Assembly: GCF_042646165.1 (NCBI RefSeq) | Contig: NZ_JBHRTC010000009.1 | Length of the DNA: 64,000 bases | Reading direction: 5' to 3' (one strand) | Origin: Microbaculum marinum | Lineage (GTDB): Bacteria > Pseudomonadota > Alphaproteobacteria > Rhizobiales > Tepidamorphaceae | Shown: positions 26,859 through 36,552 of the stretch, piece by piece | How the letters are laid out: each line of letters starts with the position of its first letter | How positions within the stretch are numbered: position 1 is the first letter of the stretch | Translations under genes and position numbers: made by a program | The notes under the pieces: generated by a model | The model's database searches: none | Told to the model about the DNA's origin: nothing | The model's input: the letters and a program-made list of their open reading frames with translations, nothing else

Positions 26859-27027
26859 GGAATACGATGGATGTGCGGCGGCCGGAGCGCGAGCTTCGGC
26901 CGTGACCTTTCGCGCCCGCATTTGACAGCGCTTTCATCTCTCTGTGGAGCAATGCAGTTTTATCCCTGAGTGTACCTTGCAATTGTAGGATAAATGGCGC
27001 TTGAATGACGCCTAATGGATGCAGCGA

Positions 27028-27036
27028 GGTATACGC
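27028..27036 (+). promoter_or_regulatory. Candidate operator, GGTATACGC variant (site B)
   Basis: The core GTATACG lies 81-89 nt before the transporter ATP-binding gene. It sits inside a small inverted repeat GCAGCG...CGCTGC (27021-27039). It shares its core with sites at 24940 and 38731. Low confidence, as hexamers of this type occur by chance. Confidence 0.25.
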
Positions 27037-27116
27037 TGCGCCGGGGCCCGGCAATCGTCCGGGCACTGTCCGAAGAGCGAGCGGATCAACCGCCGCCGAG
27101 GGAGGGGAAGGGTCGT

Positions 27117-28193
27117 ATGGCGCCGGTCGGCATCCGTGACGTGCGAAAATCCTTCGGTGTGACCGAAGTTCTCCATGGCGTTTCGATCGACATTGCCGAC
27201 GGCGAGTTCGTCGTGCTCGTCGGGCCGTCGGGTTGCGGGAAATCCACGCTGCTTCGAATGATCGCTGGCCTCGAGGAGATCTCGGCGGGCGAGGTGTCCA
27301 TCGGCGGGCGGGTGGTGAACTACGTTCCGCCCAAGGAACGCGACATCGCCATGGTGTTCCAGAACTACGCGCTCTATCCGCACATGAAGGTCTCGGAGAA
27401 CATGTCGTTCTCGCTGCGCCTGGCGAAGGTCGACGCCGCGACCATCAAGCGCAAGGTCGAGGAGGCGGCAGCCATCCTCAATCTCACCGAGTATCTCGAC
27501 CGATATCCGCGCCAGCTTTCCGGAGGCCAGCGGCAGCGCGTCGCGATGGGCCGCGCCATCGTCCGCGATCCGCAGGTCTTCCTGTTCGACGAGCCGCTGA
27601 GCAATCTGGACGCCAAGCTGCGCGTGCAGATGCGCACCGAGATCAAGGAGTTGCACCAGCGTCTTAAGTCGACCTCGATCTATGTGACGCACGACCAGAT
27701 CGAGGCGATGACGATGGCGGACCACATCGTCGTGATGCGCGACGGGATAGTCGAGCAGATCGGCGCGCCGCTCGACCTGTACGATCACCCGGTCAACACG
27801 TTCGTCGCCGGCTTTATCGGGTCTCCGGCCATGAACTTCCTCGACGGCCAGGTCGACACCCATGAGGGCCGGCCGGTGGTGCGGATCAGCGACCGGGTCG
27901 CCCTGCCGCTGCCTGCCTCCACGTCTGCGCAGTCCGGCACGCGCGTGACCTATGGAACGCGGCCGGAAGACCTCACGCTTGCGACCAACGGCGCCGGACT
28001 GGAAGCCGAAGTCGCCGTCATCGAACCGACCGGCGCCGAGACGCTGGTGGTCACCCGTGTCGCCGGGCACGAGGTGCTGGCCTCCTTCAAGGAACGGCAT
28101 GACCTCAGGCCGGGCCAGCGGATCTCGCTGATGCCGAACCTCGACAACGTCCATCTGTTCAACGCGGAGACCGGCCGCCGGCTGTCCGCATGA
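27117..28193 (+). CDS. Carbohydrate ABC transporter, ATP-binding protein (UgpC/MalK type)
   Basis: Drives sugar or sugar-acid import. 358 aa from the ATG at 27117, preceded by a strong GGGAGGGGAAGG site; an in-frame upstream extension is unlikely. Walker A VGPSGCGKSTLLRM is near residue 36, the Q-loop is in MVFQNYALYPHMK, the signature is LSGGQRQRVAMGRA near 132, and Walker B is VFLFDEPLSNLDA. The MalK-type C-terminal regulatory part (about 240-358) is present (YGTRPEDLT). First gene of a complete ABC importer (ATPase, binding protein, two permeases). Confidence 0.94.
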   Translation: MAPVGIRDVRKSFGVTEVLHGVSIDIADGEFVVLVGPSGCGKSTLLRMIAGLEEISAGEVSIGGRVVNYVPPKERDIAMVFQNYALYPHMKVSENMSFSLRLAKVDAATIKRKVEEAAAILNLTEYLDRYPRQLSGGQRQRVAMGRAIVRDPQVFLFDEPLSNLDAKLRVQMRTEIKELHQRLKSTSIYVTHDQIEAMTMADHIVVMRDGIVEQIGAPLDLYDHPVNTFVAGFIGSPAMNFLDGQVDTHEGRPVVRISDRVALPLPASTSAQSGTRVTYGTRPEDLTLATNGAGLEAEVAVIEPTGAETLVVTRVAGHEVLASFKERHDLRPGQRISLMPNLDNVHLFNAETGRRLSA

Positions 28194-28261
28194 CGACCTT
28201 CGCGCCGCCGGCAGGCGGCGCGGCGGACTGCGACTGAAGAAGCAGAACTGGGAGGAAATTG

Positions 28262-29587
28262 ATGTCCATTGCCGAGAAGACCAAAGCGATGCGGTCCGGC
28301 GTCGCAATCGCCGGACTGCTGGTTGCCGTCTCCATTGCGGGCGGCGGCGTCACGACGGCCGCGCAAGCCGCCTGTGACCTGCAGTTCAAGCCGGAAGAGG
28401 GTGCCGAACTGACGATGCTGCGCTGGAAGCGCTTCATCCAGTCGGAGGAAGACGCGTTCATGAAGATCGTCGAGAACTTCAAGAACGACTGCGGGGTCAC
28501 GATCAACGTCCAGAACGAGTCGCTGGACGACGTGCAGCCCAAGGCCTCGGTCGCCGCCAATGTCGACCAGGGTCCCGACATGGTCTGGGGGCTCTACTCG
28601 CTGCCGCACCTGTTCCCGAACAAGCTGGTGGACGTCACCGACGTGGCCGACCTTCTCGCCGAGAAGTACGGGCCGTGGGTGCCGTCGGCGGTCAAGTACG
28701 GCAAGAAGGCCGGAACGGACGAGTGGATCGACATCCCGATCGCCTACAACGGCAACTACATCAATTATCGCAAGTCCGCCCTCGAGAAGGCCGGCGTCGA
28801 CAAGGTCCCCGCAACGACCGACGAGTTCCTGGAAGCCGCCAGGAAGATGAAGGAAGCCGGCATGCCGGTCGGCATGGCGCTCGGCCACGCCACGGGCGAC
28901 GGCAACGCCTGGGTGCACTGGGCCTTGTGGGCCCACGGCGGATCGCTTGTCGACGAGAACGACCAGGTGATCATCAACTCGCCGGAGACGAAGCAGGCCG
29001 TCGAGTACGTCAAGGAGCTCTACGGCTACATGGCGCCCGGCGTGGCCGCCTGGAACGACTCCAACAACAACAAGGCCTTCATGTCCGGCGAAGTGGGGAT
29101 GACCAACAACGGCGCCTCGATCTATCCCGCCGCCAAGAAGGATTCGCCGGAGATCGCTGAGGACATGGATCACGCCGCCTGGCCGATCGGTCCTGTCGGC
29201 AAGCCGACGGAATTCCACATCGCCTACCCGATGATGATCTTCACGTACTCCAAGTATCCCAACGCTGCGAAGGGCTTCATCGAGTACCTGTTCCAGCCGG
29301 AGCAGTACGACATGTGGCTGCAGGCGGCGGTTGCCTACCTGACCCCGCCGCTCGAGAAGTACGAGTCCAACTCCGTCTTCACCGACGATCCGAAGCTGAG
29401 CGTGTTCGCGGACGCGGCACGCAATACGCTTACCGCCGGCTATGAAGGCTCGGTCGGCGAGAAGGCCGCCTCGGCTCTCGCCGAGTTCATCGTCCTCGAC
29501 ATGTTCGCCAACGCCGCCACCGGGAACATGAGCGTCGACGACGCCATCGCCCAGGCCGAGCGTCAGGCCAAGCGCGTCTATCGGTAA
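28262..29587 (+). CDS. Carbohydrate ABC transporter, substrate-binding protein
   Basis: Periplasmic solute-binding protein of the sugar-binding (family 1) type, 441 aa. The Sec signal peptide is clear (SGVAIAGLLVAVSIAGGG, cleavage at AQA-A near residue 36). The mature part has the typical VPATTDEFLEAARKMKEAG and GHATGDGNAWVHWALWA elements. A strong GGGAGGAAATT site precedes the ATG at 28262. A hairpin just after the stop probably raises its level relative to the permeases. Ligand unknown; from its neighbours, an aldonate, tetronate or related sugar is likely. Confidence 0.93.
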   Translation: MSIAEKTKAMRSGVAIAGLLVAVSIAGGGVTTAAQAACDLQFKPEEGAELTMLRWKRFIQSEEDAFMKIVENFKNDCGVTINVQNESLDDVQPKASVAANVDQGPDMVWGLYSLPHLFPNKLVDVTDVADLLAEKYGPWVPSAVKYGKKAGTDEWIDIPIAYNGNYINYRKSALEKAGVDKVPATTDEFLEAARKMKEAGMPVGMALGHATGDGNAWVHWALWAHGGSLVDENDQVIINSPETKQAVEYVKELYGYMAPGVAAWNDSNNNKAFMSGEVGMTNNGASIYPAAKKDSPEIAEDMDHAAWPIGPVGKPTEFHIAYPMMIFTYSKYPNAAKGFIEYLFQPEQYDMWLQAAVAYLTPPLEKYESNSVFTDDPKLSVFADAARNTLTAGYEGSVGEKAASALAEFIVLDMFANAATGNMSVDDAIAQAERQAKRVYR

Positions 29588-29593
29588 TGTGAT

Positions 29594-29623
29594 CGGCGGG
29601 CCGGGCCCCGGTCCGGCCCGTCG
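29594..29623 (+). terminator. Intercistronic hairpin after the binding-protein gene
   Basis: A 12-bp stem (29594-29605 with 29612-29623, two G-U pairs) with a six-base loop starts six bases after the stop codon. It has no T tract. In binding-protein operons such elements stabilise the upstream message or partly terminate transcription. Confidence 0.5.
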
Positions 29624-29644
29624 GTTCTGCAACGGAGCAAGGGC

Positions 29645-30595
29645 ATGGCGGATGCCGCCATAGGCACACGGGCCGTCCCGGCCGAACCCACGGCCTGGTC
29701 GCGCCTCAAGACCAACCGGCACTGGCTCGGTGCCTGGTTCATGATGCCGGCGGCGGCCTTCCTGATCCTGTTCCTGGCCTATCCGCTGGGCCTGGGGATC
29801 TGGCTGTCCATGACGGACGCCCGGATCGGACGCGACGGGATCTTCGTCGGGCTGGAAAACTTCATCTGGCTCGCCGACGATCCGATCTTCTGGCTGTCGG
29901 TCTTCAACACGCTGCTCTACACGGGCGTCGCCAGCGTCTTCAAGTTCGCCATCGGGCTCTATCTGGCGCTTCTTCTCAACCACCACCTGCCGTTCAAGGC
30001 GTTTCTCAGGGCAATGGTCCTGCTGCCCTTCATCGTGCCCACGGTGTTGTCGGCAATTGCCTTCTGGTGGATGTACGATCCGCAGTTCTCGATCATCTCC
30101 TGGTCGCTGAAGGAACTCGGCTGGATCGATACCAACATCAACTTCCTCGGCGACCCGTGGAACGCGCGCTGGTCGGTCATCTTCGCCAATATCTGGCGCG
30201 GCGTCCCGTTCGTGGCGATCACGTTGCTGGCCGGACTGCAGACCGTGCCGCCGTCCCTCTACGAAGCCGCCACCATCGATGGCGCGTCGCGCTGGCAGAT
30301 GTTCCGCTACATCACCTATCCGATGCTGACGCCGATCATCGCGGTGGTGATGACCTTTTCGGTCCTGTTCACCTTCACCGACTTCCAGCTCATCTGGGCG
30401 ATCACCCGCGGCGGGCCGGTCAATGCGACGCATCTGATGGCGACGCTGAGCTATCAGCGCGCCATTCTCGGCGGCTACCTGGGCGAGGGGGCGGCGATCT
30501 CCACGGCGATGATACCGTTCCTGCTCGCCGCCATCATGTTCTCGTGGTTCGGCCTGCAGAGGCGCAAGTGGCAGCAGGGAGAGGCCGATGACTGA
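29645..30595 (+). CDS. Carbohydrate ABC transporter permease (MalF/UgpA type)
   Basis: Inner-membrane permease of 316 aa with about six transmembrane segments. The first is at residues 28-52 (WFMMPAAAFLILFLAYPLGL). The conserved EAA loop that contacts the ATPase is YEAATIDGASRWQMFRYI near residue 212. It overlaps the next permease by eight bases. It forms the membrane channel together with that second permease. Confidence 0.93.
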   Translation: MADAAIGTRAVPAEPTAWSRLKTNRHWLGAWFMMPAAAFLILFLAYPLGLGIWLSMTDARIGRDGIFVGLENFIWLADDPIFWLSVFNTLLYTGVASVFKFAIGLYLALLLNHHLPFKAFLRAMVLLPFIVPTVLSAIAFWWMYDPQFSIISWSLKELGWIDTNINFLGDPWNARWSVIFANIWRGVPFVAITLLAGLQTVPPSLYEAATIDGASRWQMFRYITYPMLTPIIAVVMTFSVLFTFTDFQLIWAITRGGPVNATHLMATLSYQRAILGGYLGEGAAISTAMIPFLLAAIMFSWFGLQRRKWQQGEADD

Positions 30596-31544
30596 GACAG
30601 CCGTCTCCAAGCCGGCCGCCCCGGAGGATCCGGGCGCGTACGGCCGCTGGCGCGAACGCCGCCGCGTGCGCAAGGCCGAGGAGCGCAGCCAGTCGGGAAT
30701 GGACTACCTGATGTCGACCCCCCGCAGGGTCATCACGGTCTACATCCCGCTCGCCATCATCGTGTTCGTGCTGCTGTTCCCGTTCTACTGGATGTTCATC
30801 ACGTCGATAAAACCGAACGAGCAGCTGGTCGATCTCGACACGGTGAACCCCTATTGGGTGGTGGCGCCGACGCTCGAACACATCTTCAAGCTGCTGTTCG
30901 AGACGCCGTATCTGCACTGGATGTGGAATACCATGATGATCGCGCTGGTGGCGACCTTCCTGTCGATCGTCGCCAGCGTTCTCGCCGCCTACGCCATCGT
31001 CCGGCTGCGCTATCGCGGCGCCCAGTGGATCGGCGGCGCGATCTTCCTCGCCTACCTGGTTCCGCCGTCGATCCTGTTCATTCCGCTGTCGCTGATCGTC
31101 GTGAAGTATGGCCTGTGGGACACCCCGTGGGCGCTGATCCTGACCTATCCGACGATCCTGATCCCGTTCTCGACCTGGCTTCTGATGGGCTACTTCAAGT
31201 CGATTCCGTTCGAACTCGAGGAATGCGCCCTGATCGACGGCGCCAGCCGCTGGCAGATCCTCACCAAGATCGTGCTGCCGCTGGCGGTGCCCGGCCTGAT
31301 CTCCGCCGGCATCTTCGCGTTCACCCTGTGCTGGAACGAGTTCATATACGCCCTGACCTTCGTGTCGAGCCCGGAGAAGAAGACGGTTCCCGTGGCCATC
31401 ATCTCGGAATTCGTCGACGGCGACATCTATCGGTGGGGGTCGTTGATGGCCGGGGCTCTGCTCGGTTCCGTGCCGGTTGCGATCGTCTATATGTTTTTCG
31501 TGAACTACTATGTGTCCGCCATGACGGGCGCGGTAAAGGAGTGA
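30588..31544 (+). CDS. Carbohydrate ABC transporter permease (MalG/UgpE type)
   Basis: Second permease subunit, 318 aa, with about six membrane segments; the first covers residues 48-68 (TVYIPLAIIVFVLLFPFYW). The EAA loop is ECALIDGASRWQILTKIVL near residue 210 (with LEE before it). The N-terminal 40 residues are charged and cytoplasmic, longer than usual in MalG. It overlaps the preceding permease and ends 44 nt before the dehydrogenase gene at 31589. Confidence 0.93.
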   Translation: MTETAVSKPAAPEDPGAYGRWRERRRVRKAEERSQSGMDYLMSTPRRVITVYIPLAIIVFVLLFPFYWMFITSIKPNEQLVDLDTVNPYWVVAPTLEHIFKLLFETPYLHWMWNTMMIALVATFLSIVASVLAAYAIVRLRYRGAQWIGGAIFLAYLVPPSILFIPLSLIVVKYGLWDTPWALILTYPTILIPFSTWLLMGYFKSIPFELEECALIDGASRWQILTKIVLPLAVPGLISAGIFAFTLCWNEFIYALTFVSSPEKKTVPVAIISEFVDGDIYRWGSLMAGALLGSVPVAIVYMFFVNYYVSAMTGAVKE

Positions 31545-31588
31545 CGCCGGACTCGCACCGGCGCCACTCGGACACGGGAAGCCAATCA

Positions 31589-32479
31589 ATGAATATCGGA
31601 TTTGTCGGCCTCGGCGCGATGGGGTTGCCGATGGCGAAGAATCTGGTCGCCGCCGGGCATCAGGTCGCCGGCTGCGACGTACGGGCCGAGCCGGTCCGCG
31701 CGCTCGCCGAGGCGGGCGGCAGATCGGCGGCGAGCCCGGCTGCGGCCGCGCGCGGCGCCGACATCCTCGTTCTCATGGTCGTCAACGCCGATCAGGCGGA
31801 GGCCGTGCTCTACGCGGCCGACGGTGCGGCGCCCGCGCTGGATGCGGGCGCGGTGGTGATCGCCTCCTGCACGCAGCCGGCCGCGCGCGCCAGGGCGCTC
31901 GCCTCGCGGCTTGAGGAGCAGGGCGTTCTGCTGCTCGACGCTCCGGTGTCCGGCGGGGTCGTCGGGGCGGAGCAGGGCGCCCTGTCGATCATGGCGTCTG
32001 GACCCGACGAGGCCTTCGACAGGGCGATGCCGGTTCTCGAAGTCCTCGGCAAGGCCGTCTGGCGAATGGGATCCGAGCCGGGTCTCGGCTCGATGATGAA
32101 GACGGTCAACCAGTTGATGTGCGGTGCCCATATCGCCGTCGCCGCCGAGGCCGTGAGCCTTGCGGCGCGGGCCGGGCTCGACGCCGCACTGGCTCAGGAC
32201 GTTCTGATGGCGGGCGCTGCGGGCAGCTGGATGCTCGGCAACCGCGGCCCGCGGATGCTGCAGGCCGAACCGCCCGTGACGAGCGCGGTGGATATCTTCG
32301 TCAAGGACCTGGACATCGTCCTGGACGCCGGCCACGACCTGAGGGTGGCATTGCCGATGGCCGCGGCCGCGCACCAGATGTTCCTCGGGGCTTCCGGACT
32401 CGGTCACGGCAAGGAGGACGACTCCCAGGTTCTTAAGGCCTATGAAAACCTTAGCGGGATAAAGGTGCCGCGAGGCTGA
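31589..32479 (+). CDS. Beta-hydroxyacid dehydrogenase, L-threonate dehydrogenase (LtnD)-like
   Basis: NAD-dependent enzyme of the 3-hydroxyisobutyrate/6-phosphogluconate dehydrogenase family, 296 aa. Cofactor motif GFVGLGAMGLPMAKNL at residues 4-19; substrate motif LLDAPVSGGVVGAEQG near 117; catalytic Lys in SMMKTVNQLMCG near 170; cofactor-contacting FVKDLDIVLDAG near 237. The FVKDL form and the pairing with OtnC/OtnK in the region suggest LtnD, which oxidises L-threonate at C2. GarR-type tartronate semialdehyde reductase is an alternative. It directly follows the importer, probably in the same transcript. Confidence 0.82.
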   Translation: MNIGFVGLGAMGLPMAKNLVAAGHQVAGCDVRAEPVRALAEAGGRSAASPAAAARGADILVLMVVNADQAEAVLYAADGAAPALDAGAVVIASCTQPAARARALASRLEEQGVLLLDAPVSGGVVGAEQGALSIMASGPDEAFDRAMPVLEVLGKAVWRMGSEPGLGSMMKTVNQLMCGAHIAVAAEAVSLAARAGLDAALAQDVLMAGAAGSWMLGNRGPRMLQAEPPVTSAVDIFVKDLDIVLDAGHDLRVALPMAAAAHQMFLGASGLGHGKEDDSQVLKAYENLSGIKVPRG

Positions 32480-32531
32480 CGGCGCAAATTGTGCCCGACG
32501 CCGCTCCGCACGCATATCGAAGGCCAGAACC

Positions 32532-34193
32532 ATGCCCGACCGTACTGCCCTACACGAAAAGCGCGGCATCGATCGCATCGAGGATCCGCTGCTCAACAAG
32601 GATACGGCGTTCACCGAGGCGGAGCGCCGGAAATGGGGCCTGCTCGGCCTGCTGCCCCCGCATATCGACACCCTCGAGGAACAGGCCGAGCGCGCCTACG
32701 ACGCATTCAGCGTCAAGGACAGCCTGCTGGAGAAGCACATCTTTCTGCGCCAGTTGCAGGACGAGAACGAGACGCTGTTCTACCGGCTGCTGCTCGACCA
32801 CGTCGAGGAGATGATGCCGATCGTCTACACGCCGGTGGTGGGACAGGCCTGTCAGGAATTCAGCCACATCTATCGCCGGCCGCGCGGGATCTTCCTCGCC
32901 TATCCGCACCGCGACATCCTCGACGACATCCTGGCTGAGGTCGAGCGCGACATCGACGTGATCGTCGTCACGGACGGCGAGCGGATTCTCGGCCTCGGCG
33001 ATCAGGGCGCCGGCGGCATGGGCATACCGATCGGCAAGTTGTCGCTGTATTCGCTGTGCGGGGGAATTCACCCAACCCAGACGCTGCCGGTTCTTCTGGA
33101 TCTGGGCACCAACAACAAGGAGCGCCTGGAGGATCCGCGTTACATCGGATGGCGGCACGAGCGCATCAAGGGCGAGGAATACGACGCGTTTATCGATGCC
33201 TTCGTGACGGCGGTGAAGAAGCGCTTTCCGGATGTCCTGTTGCAGTGGGAGGACTTCGCCTCGGTCGACGCCGAGCGCATCCTTGCGAAGTACCGCAACA
33301 GCCTGTGCACCTTCAACGACGATATCCAGGGCACGGCCGCGGTGACGACGGGAACGATTCTTGCTGCTATCGCCGCGGCCGGCGGAAAGCTCGAGGACCA
33401 GCGCATCGTCATGCTGGGCGCCGGCTCGGCCGGCATCGGCATAACCGACCAGCTGGTCGCGACCATGGTTCGCCACGGTCTCGGCGAGGCGGATGCGCAC
33501 GCGCGTTTCTACGTCCTCGATATCGACGGCCTCCTGCATGACGGCCGAACCGATCTCGACGAGGTGCACAGGCCGCACGCGCAGAGCCTGAAGAATCTCG
33601 CCGGCTGGGATTGCGACCTGACGAAACCGATCGGGCTGGCCGACGTCGTCCGGAACGCCCGACCGACGGTCCTCGTCGGGGTGACGGGACAGGCCGGCGC
33701 ATTCACCGAAGAGGTGGTTCGCGAGATGGCCCGCAACGCCGACCGGCCGATCTTCTTCCCGCTCTCCAATCCCACCTCGCGAGCGGAAGCGACGCCGACG
33801 GATCTGCTGAACTGGACGGACGGAAAGGCGGTGATCGCCACCGGCAGTCCGTTCGACCCCGTTGTCTTTGGCGGCAAGACCCACGTGATCGCGCAGTGCA
33901 ACAACAGCTACATCTTTCCGGCGATGGGAACGGCGATTCTGGCGTCGGGTGCCCGTCGCGTGACCGACAACATGTTCATGAGCGCCGCGGAAGCGCTGCG
34001 CGACAAGTCGCCGGCACTCAAGGACGTGAACGACTCGCTGTTGCCCGCCCTAAAGGATATTCGCGAGGTGTCCCGGCATATCGCGCTGGCCGTCGCCCGT
34101 CAGGCCCAGGATGACGGCGTTGCGGATCCGACCACCCGCGAGGAACTCGAGCGGCGCGTCGACGAGACGATGTGGACGCCTGAATACGACTGA
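32532..34193 (+). CDS. maeA: NAD-type malic enzyme
   Basis: Oxidatively decarboxylates malate to pyruvate. 553 aa, the long SfcA/ME1-like form. The tyrosine region is IVYTPVVGQACQEFSHIYRRP near residue 97 (catalytic Tyr, split here only for reference), the metal region is VLLQWEDFAS, and NAD binding is in VMLGAGSAGIGI near 295. The ending FPLSNPTSRAEATP is diagnostic. Its place between two beta-hydroxyacid dehydrogenase genes in a sugar-acid cluster is unusual and suggests that malate or a malate-like compound (a 2-hydroxy-diacid) is on the route. Confidence 0.94.
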   Translation: MPDRTALHEKRGIDRIEDPLLNKDTAFTEAERRKWGLLGLLPPHIDTLEEQAERAYDAFSVKDSLLEKHIFLRQLQDENETLFYRLLLDHVEEMMPIVYTPVVGQACQEFSHIYRRPRGIFLAYPHRDILDDILAEVERDIDVIVVTDGERILGLGDQGAGGMGIPIGKLSLYSLCGGIHPTQTLPVLLDLGTNNKERLEDPRYIGWRHERIKGEEYDAFIDAFVTAVKKRFPDVLLQWEDFASVDAERILAKYRNSLCTFNDDIQGTAAVTTGTILAAIAAAGGKLEDQRIVMLGAGSAGIGITDQLVATMVRHGLGEADAHARFYVLDIDGLLHDGRTDLDEVHRPHAQSLKNLAGWDCDLTKPIGLADVVRNARPTVLVGVTGQAGAFTEEVVREMARNADRPIFFPLSNPTSRAEATPTDLLNWTDGKAVIATGSPFDPVVFGGKTHVIAQCNNSYIFPAMGTAILASGARRVTDNMFMSAAEALRDKSPALKDVNDSLLPALKDIREVSRHIALAVARQAQDDGVADPTTREELERRVDETMWTPEYD

Positions 34194-34244
34194 CGGCCCG
34201 GCGATCCATCCGGGCTTTGACCATACCATCAAGGGAGCGAACTT

Positions 34245-35147
34245 ATGACGGACAAGGACCGTATCGGCTTCATCGGCGTCGGCTACATGGGCCACGGCAT
34301 GGCCAAGAACATCGTCGAGAAGGGCTGGCCGCTGACGATCATGGGGCATCGCAACCGCGAGCCGGTCGAGGATCTGCTCAAGCGCGGAGCCAGCGAGGCG
34401 AAGAGCCCCCGGGAACTCGCCGAGAAGTCCGACATCATCTTCATTTGCGTCACCGGCACGCCGCAGGTCGAGGACCTGATGCGCCGGTCCGACGGCATCC
34501 TCGCCGGCGCGCATGAAGGACTGGTCGTTGTCGACACGTCGACCGCGGTGCCGGATTCGACGGTGGCGCTGGCCGCCGAACTGGAGGCGAAGGGCGGCGC
34601 GATGGCGGACGCGCCTCTCGGTGGCACGCCTGCGCAGGCCGAAACGGGCGAACTGTCGGCGATGGTCGGCGCGGCGCCGGAGGTCTACGCCCGTATCGAA
34701 CCGGTCATCCGGGCATGGGCGGCGAGATCGGTGCATCTCGGTCCGGTCGGCGACGGTCACAAGATGAAACTGCTCAACAACTTCGTTTCGCTCGGATACG
34801 GGGCGCTCTACGCCGAGGCCCTGGCGGTTGCCCGGAAGGTCGGGATCACGCCGGAGACGTTCGACAGCGTCCTGAGCGGCAGCCGGATGGACTGCGGCTT
34901 CTATCAGACCTTCATGGAGTACACGTTGAGCGGCAATCGGGAGGCGCACAAGTTCACGCTCCGCAACGCTCACAAGGACCTGCGTTACCTGGCTGCAATG
35001 GCCAACGAAGCCGGGATCGCCAACCACATCGGCTCTGCCGCGAAGAATGCGTTCGCCTACGCCGAGGGTATCGGGCGCGGCGATGACTACGTGCCCTTCC
35101 TTGCCGATATCATCGCTGAAGCGAATGGGATGAAGGGAAAAGGCTGA
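34245..35147 (+). CDS. 3-hydroxyisobutyrate dehydrogenase-family oxidoreductase
   Basis: 300 aa, second of three related dehydrogenases in this region. Cofactor motif GFIGVGYMGHGMAKNI at residues 7-22; substrate motif MADAPLGGTPAQAETGEL near 124; catalytic lysine in GHKMKLLNNF near 173. PLGGTP instead of PVSGG indicates a different subgroup from the neighbours at 31589 and 40094, one seen in sulfolactaldehyde or 3-sulfopropanediol-type and other less common hydroxyacid oxidations. It follows the malic enzyme by 52 nt with an AAGGGAGCG ribosome site. Confidence 0.85.
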   Translation: MTDKDRIGFIGVGYMGHGMAKNIVEKGWPLTIMGHRNREPVEDLLKRGASEAKSPRELAEKSDIIFICVTGTPQVEDLMRRSDGILAGAHEGLVVVDTSTAVPDSTVALAAELEAKGGAMADAPLGGTPAQAETGELSAMVGAAPEVYARIEPVIRAWAARSVHLGPVGDGHKMKLLNNFVSLGYGALYAEALAVARKVGITPETFDSVLSGSRMDCGFYQTFMEYTLSGNREAHKFTLRNAHKDLRYLAAMANEAGIANHIGSAAKNAFAYAEGIGRGDDYVPFLADIIAEANGMKGKG

Positions 35148-35362
35148 GCAGGATGATTGAAGGGGACCCCGCCCGGCTACCCGAGAGCTGAGTCTCCGAC
35201 TGCAGGATCCGCGGTCCGGGCCGGGTTGCGGATTTCCTCGCGCGGGTCTGACCCCGAAGGATTTTCGGCGGCGCCTGTTCGAACCGGGCGCCGCCCACGT
35301 CGTTTCCCTCCCATGGCCGACCAGGATTTGCTGCAGCGCAGCAAGCCGGCTAGGCTGGCGGA

Positions 35363-36490
35363 GTGGAGCAACTGGATACCTATTTCTACAGCAACGTCCG
35401 CGCCGCGTTCGCCTGGGCGCCGGACTGGGTCGGCGGGCTGGCGGTCCTGGCCGCCGCCGCCCTGCTGGCGCTGGCGCTGCACAGGGTCGCGTTGCGTTTG
35501 CTGCGCGGCATGTTCAAGCCCGGGAACGAATTCGCGCGGCGCATCATAGATCGCACCTACGGCCCGACCCGGCTGGCGCTGGTGATCGTCTTCGTGTCGA
35601 TCGCCCTGGGACCGTCCAACCTGTCCCAGGCCGCTTCCGCCCGCATCTCGCACGGACTGCTGATCGCGTTCATCCTGCTGATGGCGTGGATCGTCAACCG
35701 AGCGATGGAGGTATCCGCGGGGATCTATCTCAGGCGCTTCAGGATAGACGTCGAGGACAACCTCCTCGCCCGCAAGCATATCACCCAGATCCGGGTGCTC
35801 AGGCGGGCGGGAGACGTGCTGCTGTTCATCGTCACCCTTGCGGCCGTGCTGATGACGTTCTCGTCGGTGCGCGAATACGGCGTCAGCCTTCTTGCTTCGG
35901 CCGGTGCCGCCGGCATCGTGCTGGGCCTCGCGGCGCGGCCGGTGCTCGCCAACCTGATCGCCGGCATCCAGCTCGCGGTGACCCAGCCTATCCGCATCGA
36001 CGACGCCGTCGTTGTCGAGGGGGAGTGGGGATGGATCGAGGAAATCACCGGCACCTACGTGGTGATCCGTATCTGGGACTGGCGGCGATTGATCGTTCCG
36101 CTGTCCTATTTCATGGAGAAGCCGTTCCAGAACTGGACGCGGGAGACCGCGCACATCATCGGGACCGTCATGCTGAACGTCGACTACCGCGCACCGGTCG
36201 GCAGGATCCGCGAGAAGCTGAACGAGATCGTTCGCGAATCCAGGCTCTGGGACGGCAAGGTGGTGAACCTGCAGGTCACCGACGCGACGGAGCGCACGAT
36301 CCAGCTCCGCGCCCTCGTCAGTGCGCGCAATTCTCCCTCCACGTGGGATCTGCGGTGCGAGGTGCGCGAGAAGCTTGTCGCCTTCCTGCAGGAAGAGTAT
36401 CCGGACTCGCTGCCGCGCTACCGCGCGGAGATCCCCGACCTGCAGGAAGCGGGAGCGGGTCCGGTCGGCGGGGGGCCGGGGCGCCCCGCC
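35363..36490 (+). CDS. MscS-family mechanosensitive channel, 3' end lost in a gap
   Basis: Membrane channel that releases solutes on hypo-osmotic shock. At least 376 residues before the run of N. It has four or more membrane segments; the pore-lining TM3-like segment and beta domain are in VSLLASAGAAGIVLGLAARPVLANL (quoted in part: ASAGAAGIVLGLAA) and IQLAVTQPIRIDDAVVV, then GTYVVIRIWDWRRLIVPLSYF. The start is a GTG at 35363 without a well-spaced ribosome site, so it is uncertain. The sequence turns Gly/Pro-rich just before the gap and the true C-terminus cannot be given. Confidence 0.85.
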
Positions 36491-36500
36491 NNNNNNNNNN
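36491..36500. other. Run of N (assembly gap)
   Basis: Ten N are followed by nine C and preceded by a GC-only, Gly/Pro-coding stretch. The gap interrupts the mscS gene end. Its real length is unknown; a run of ten may be a placeholder for a GC-rich region that failed to assemble. Confidence 0.95.
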
Positions 36501-36552
36501 CCCCCCCCCGACAGGGGCACGGCGGCCGGGGCCGGCTCGCGCGCCTGACCCT

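Noticed and set aside
27950..30673. Open frame of 907 codons on the minus strand
   Set aside because: It runs antisense to the binding protein and permease genes, is His/Arg/Asp-rich, and has no similarity to known proteins; a GC-rich shadow frame.
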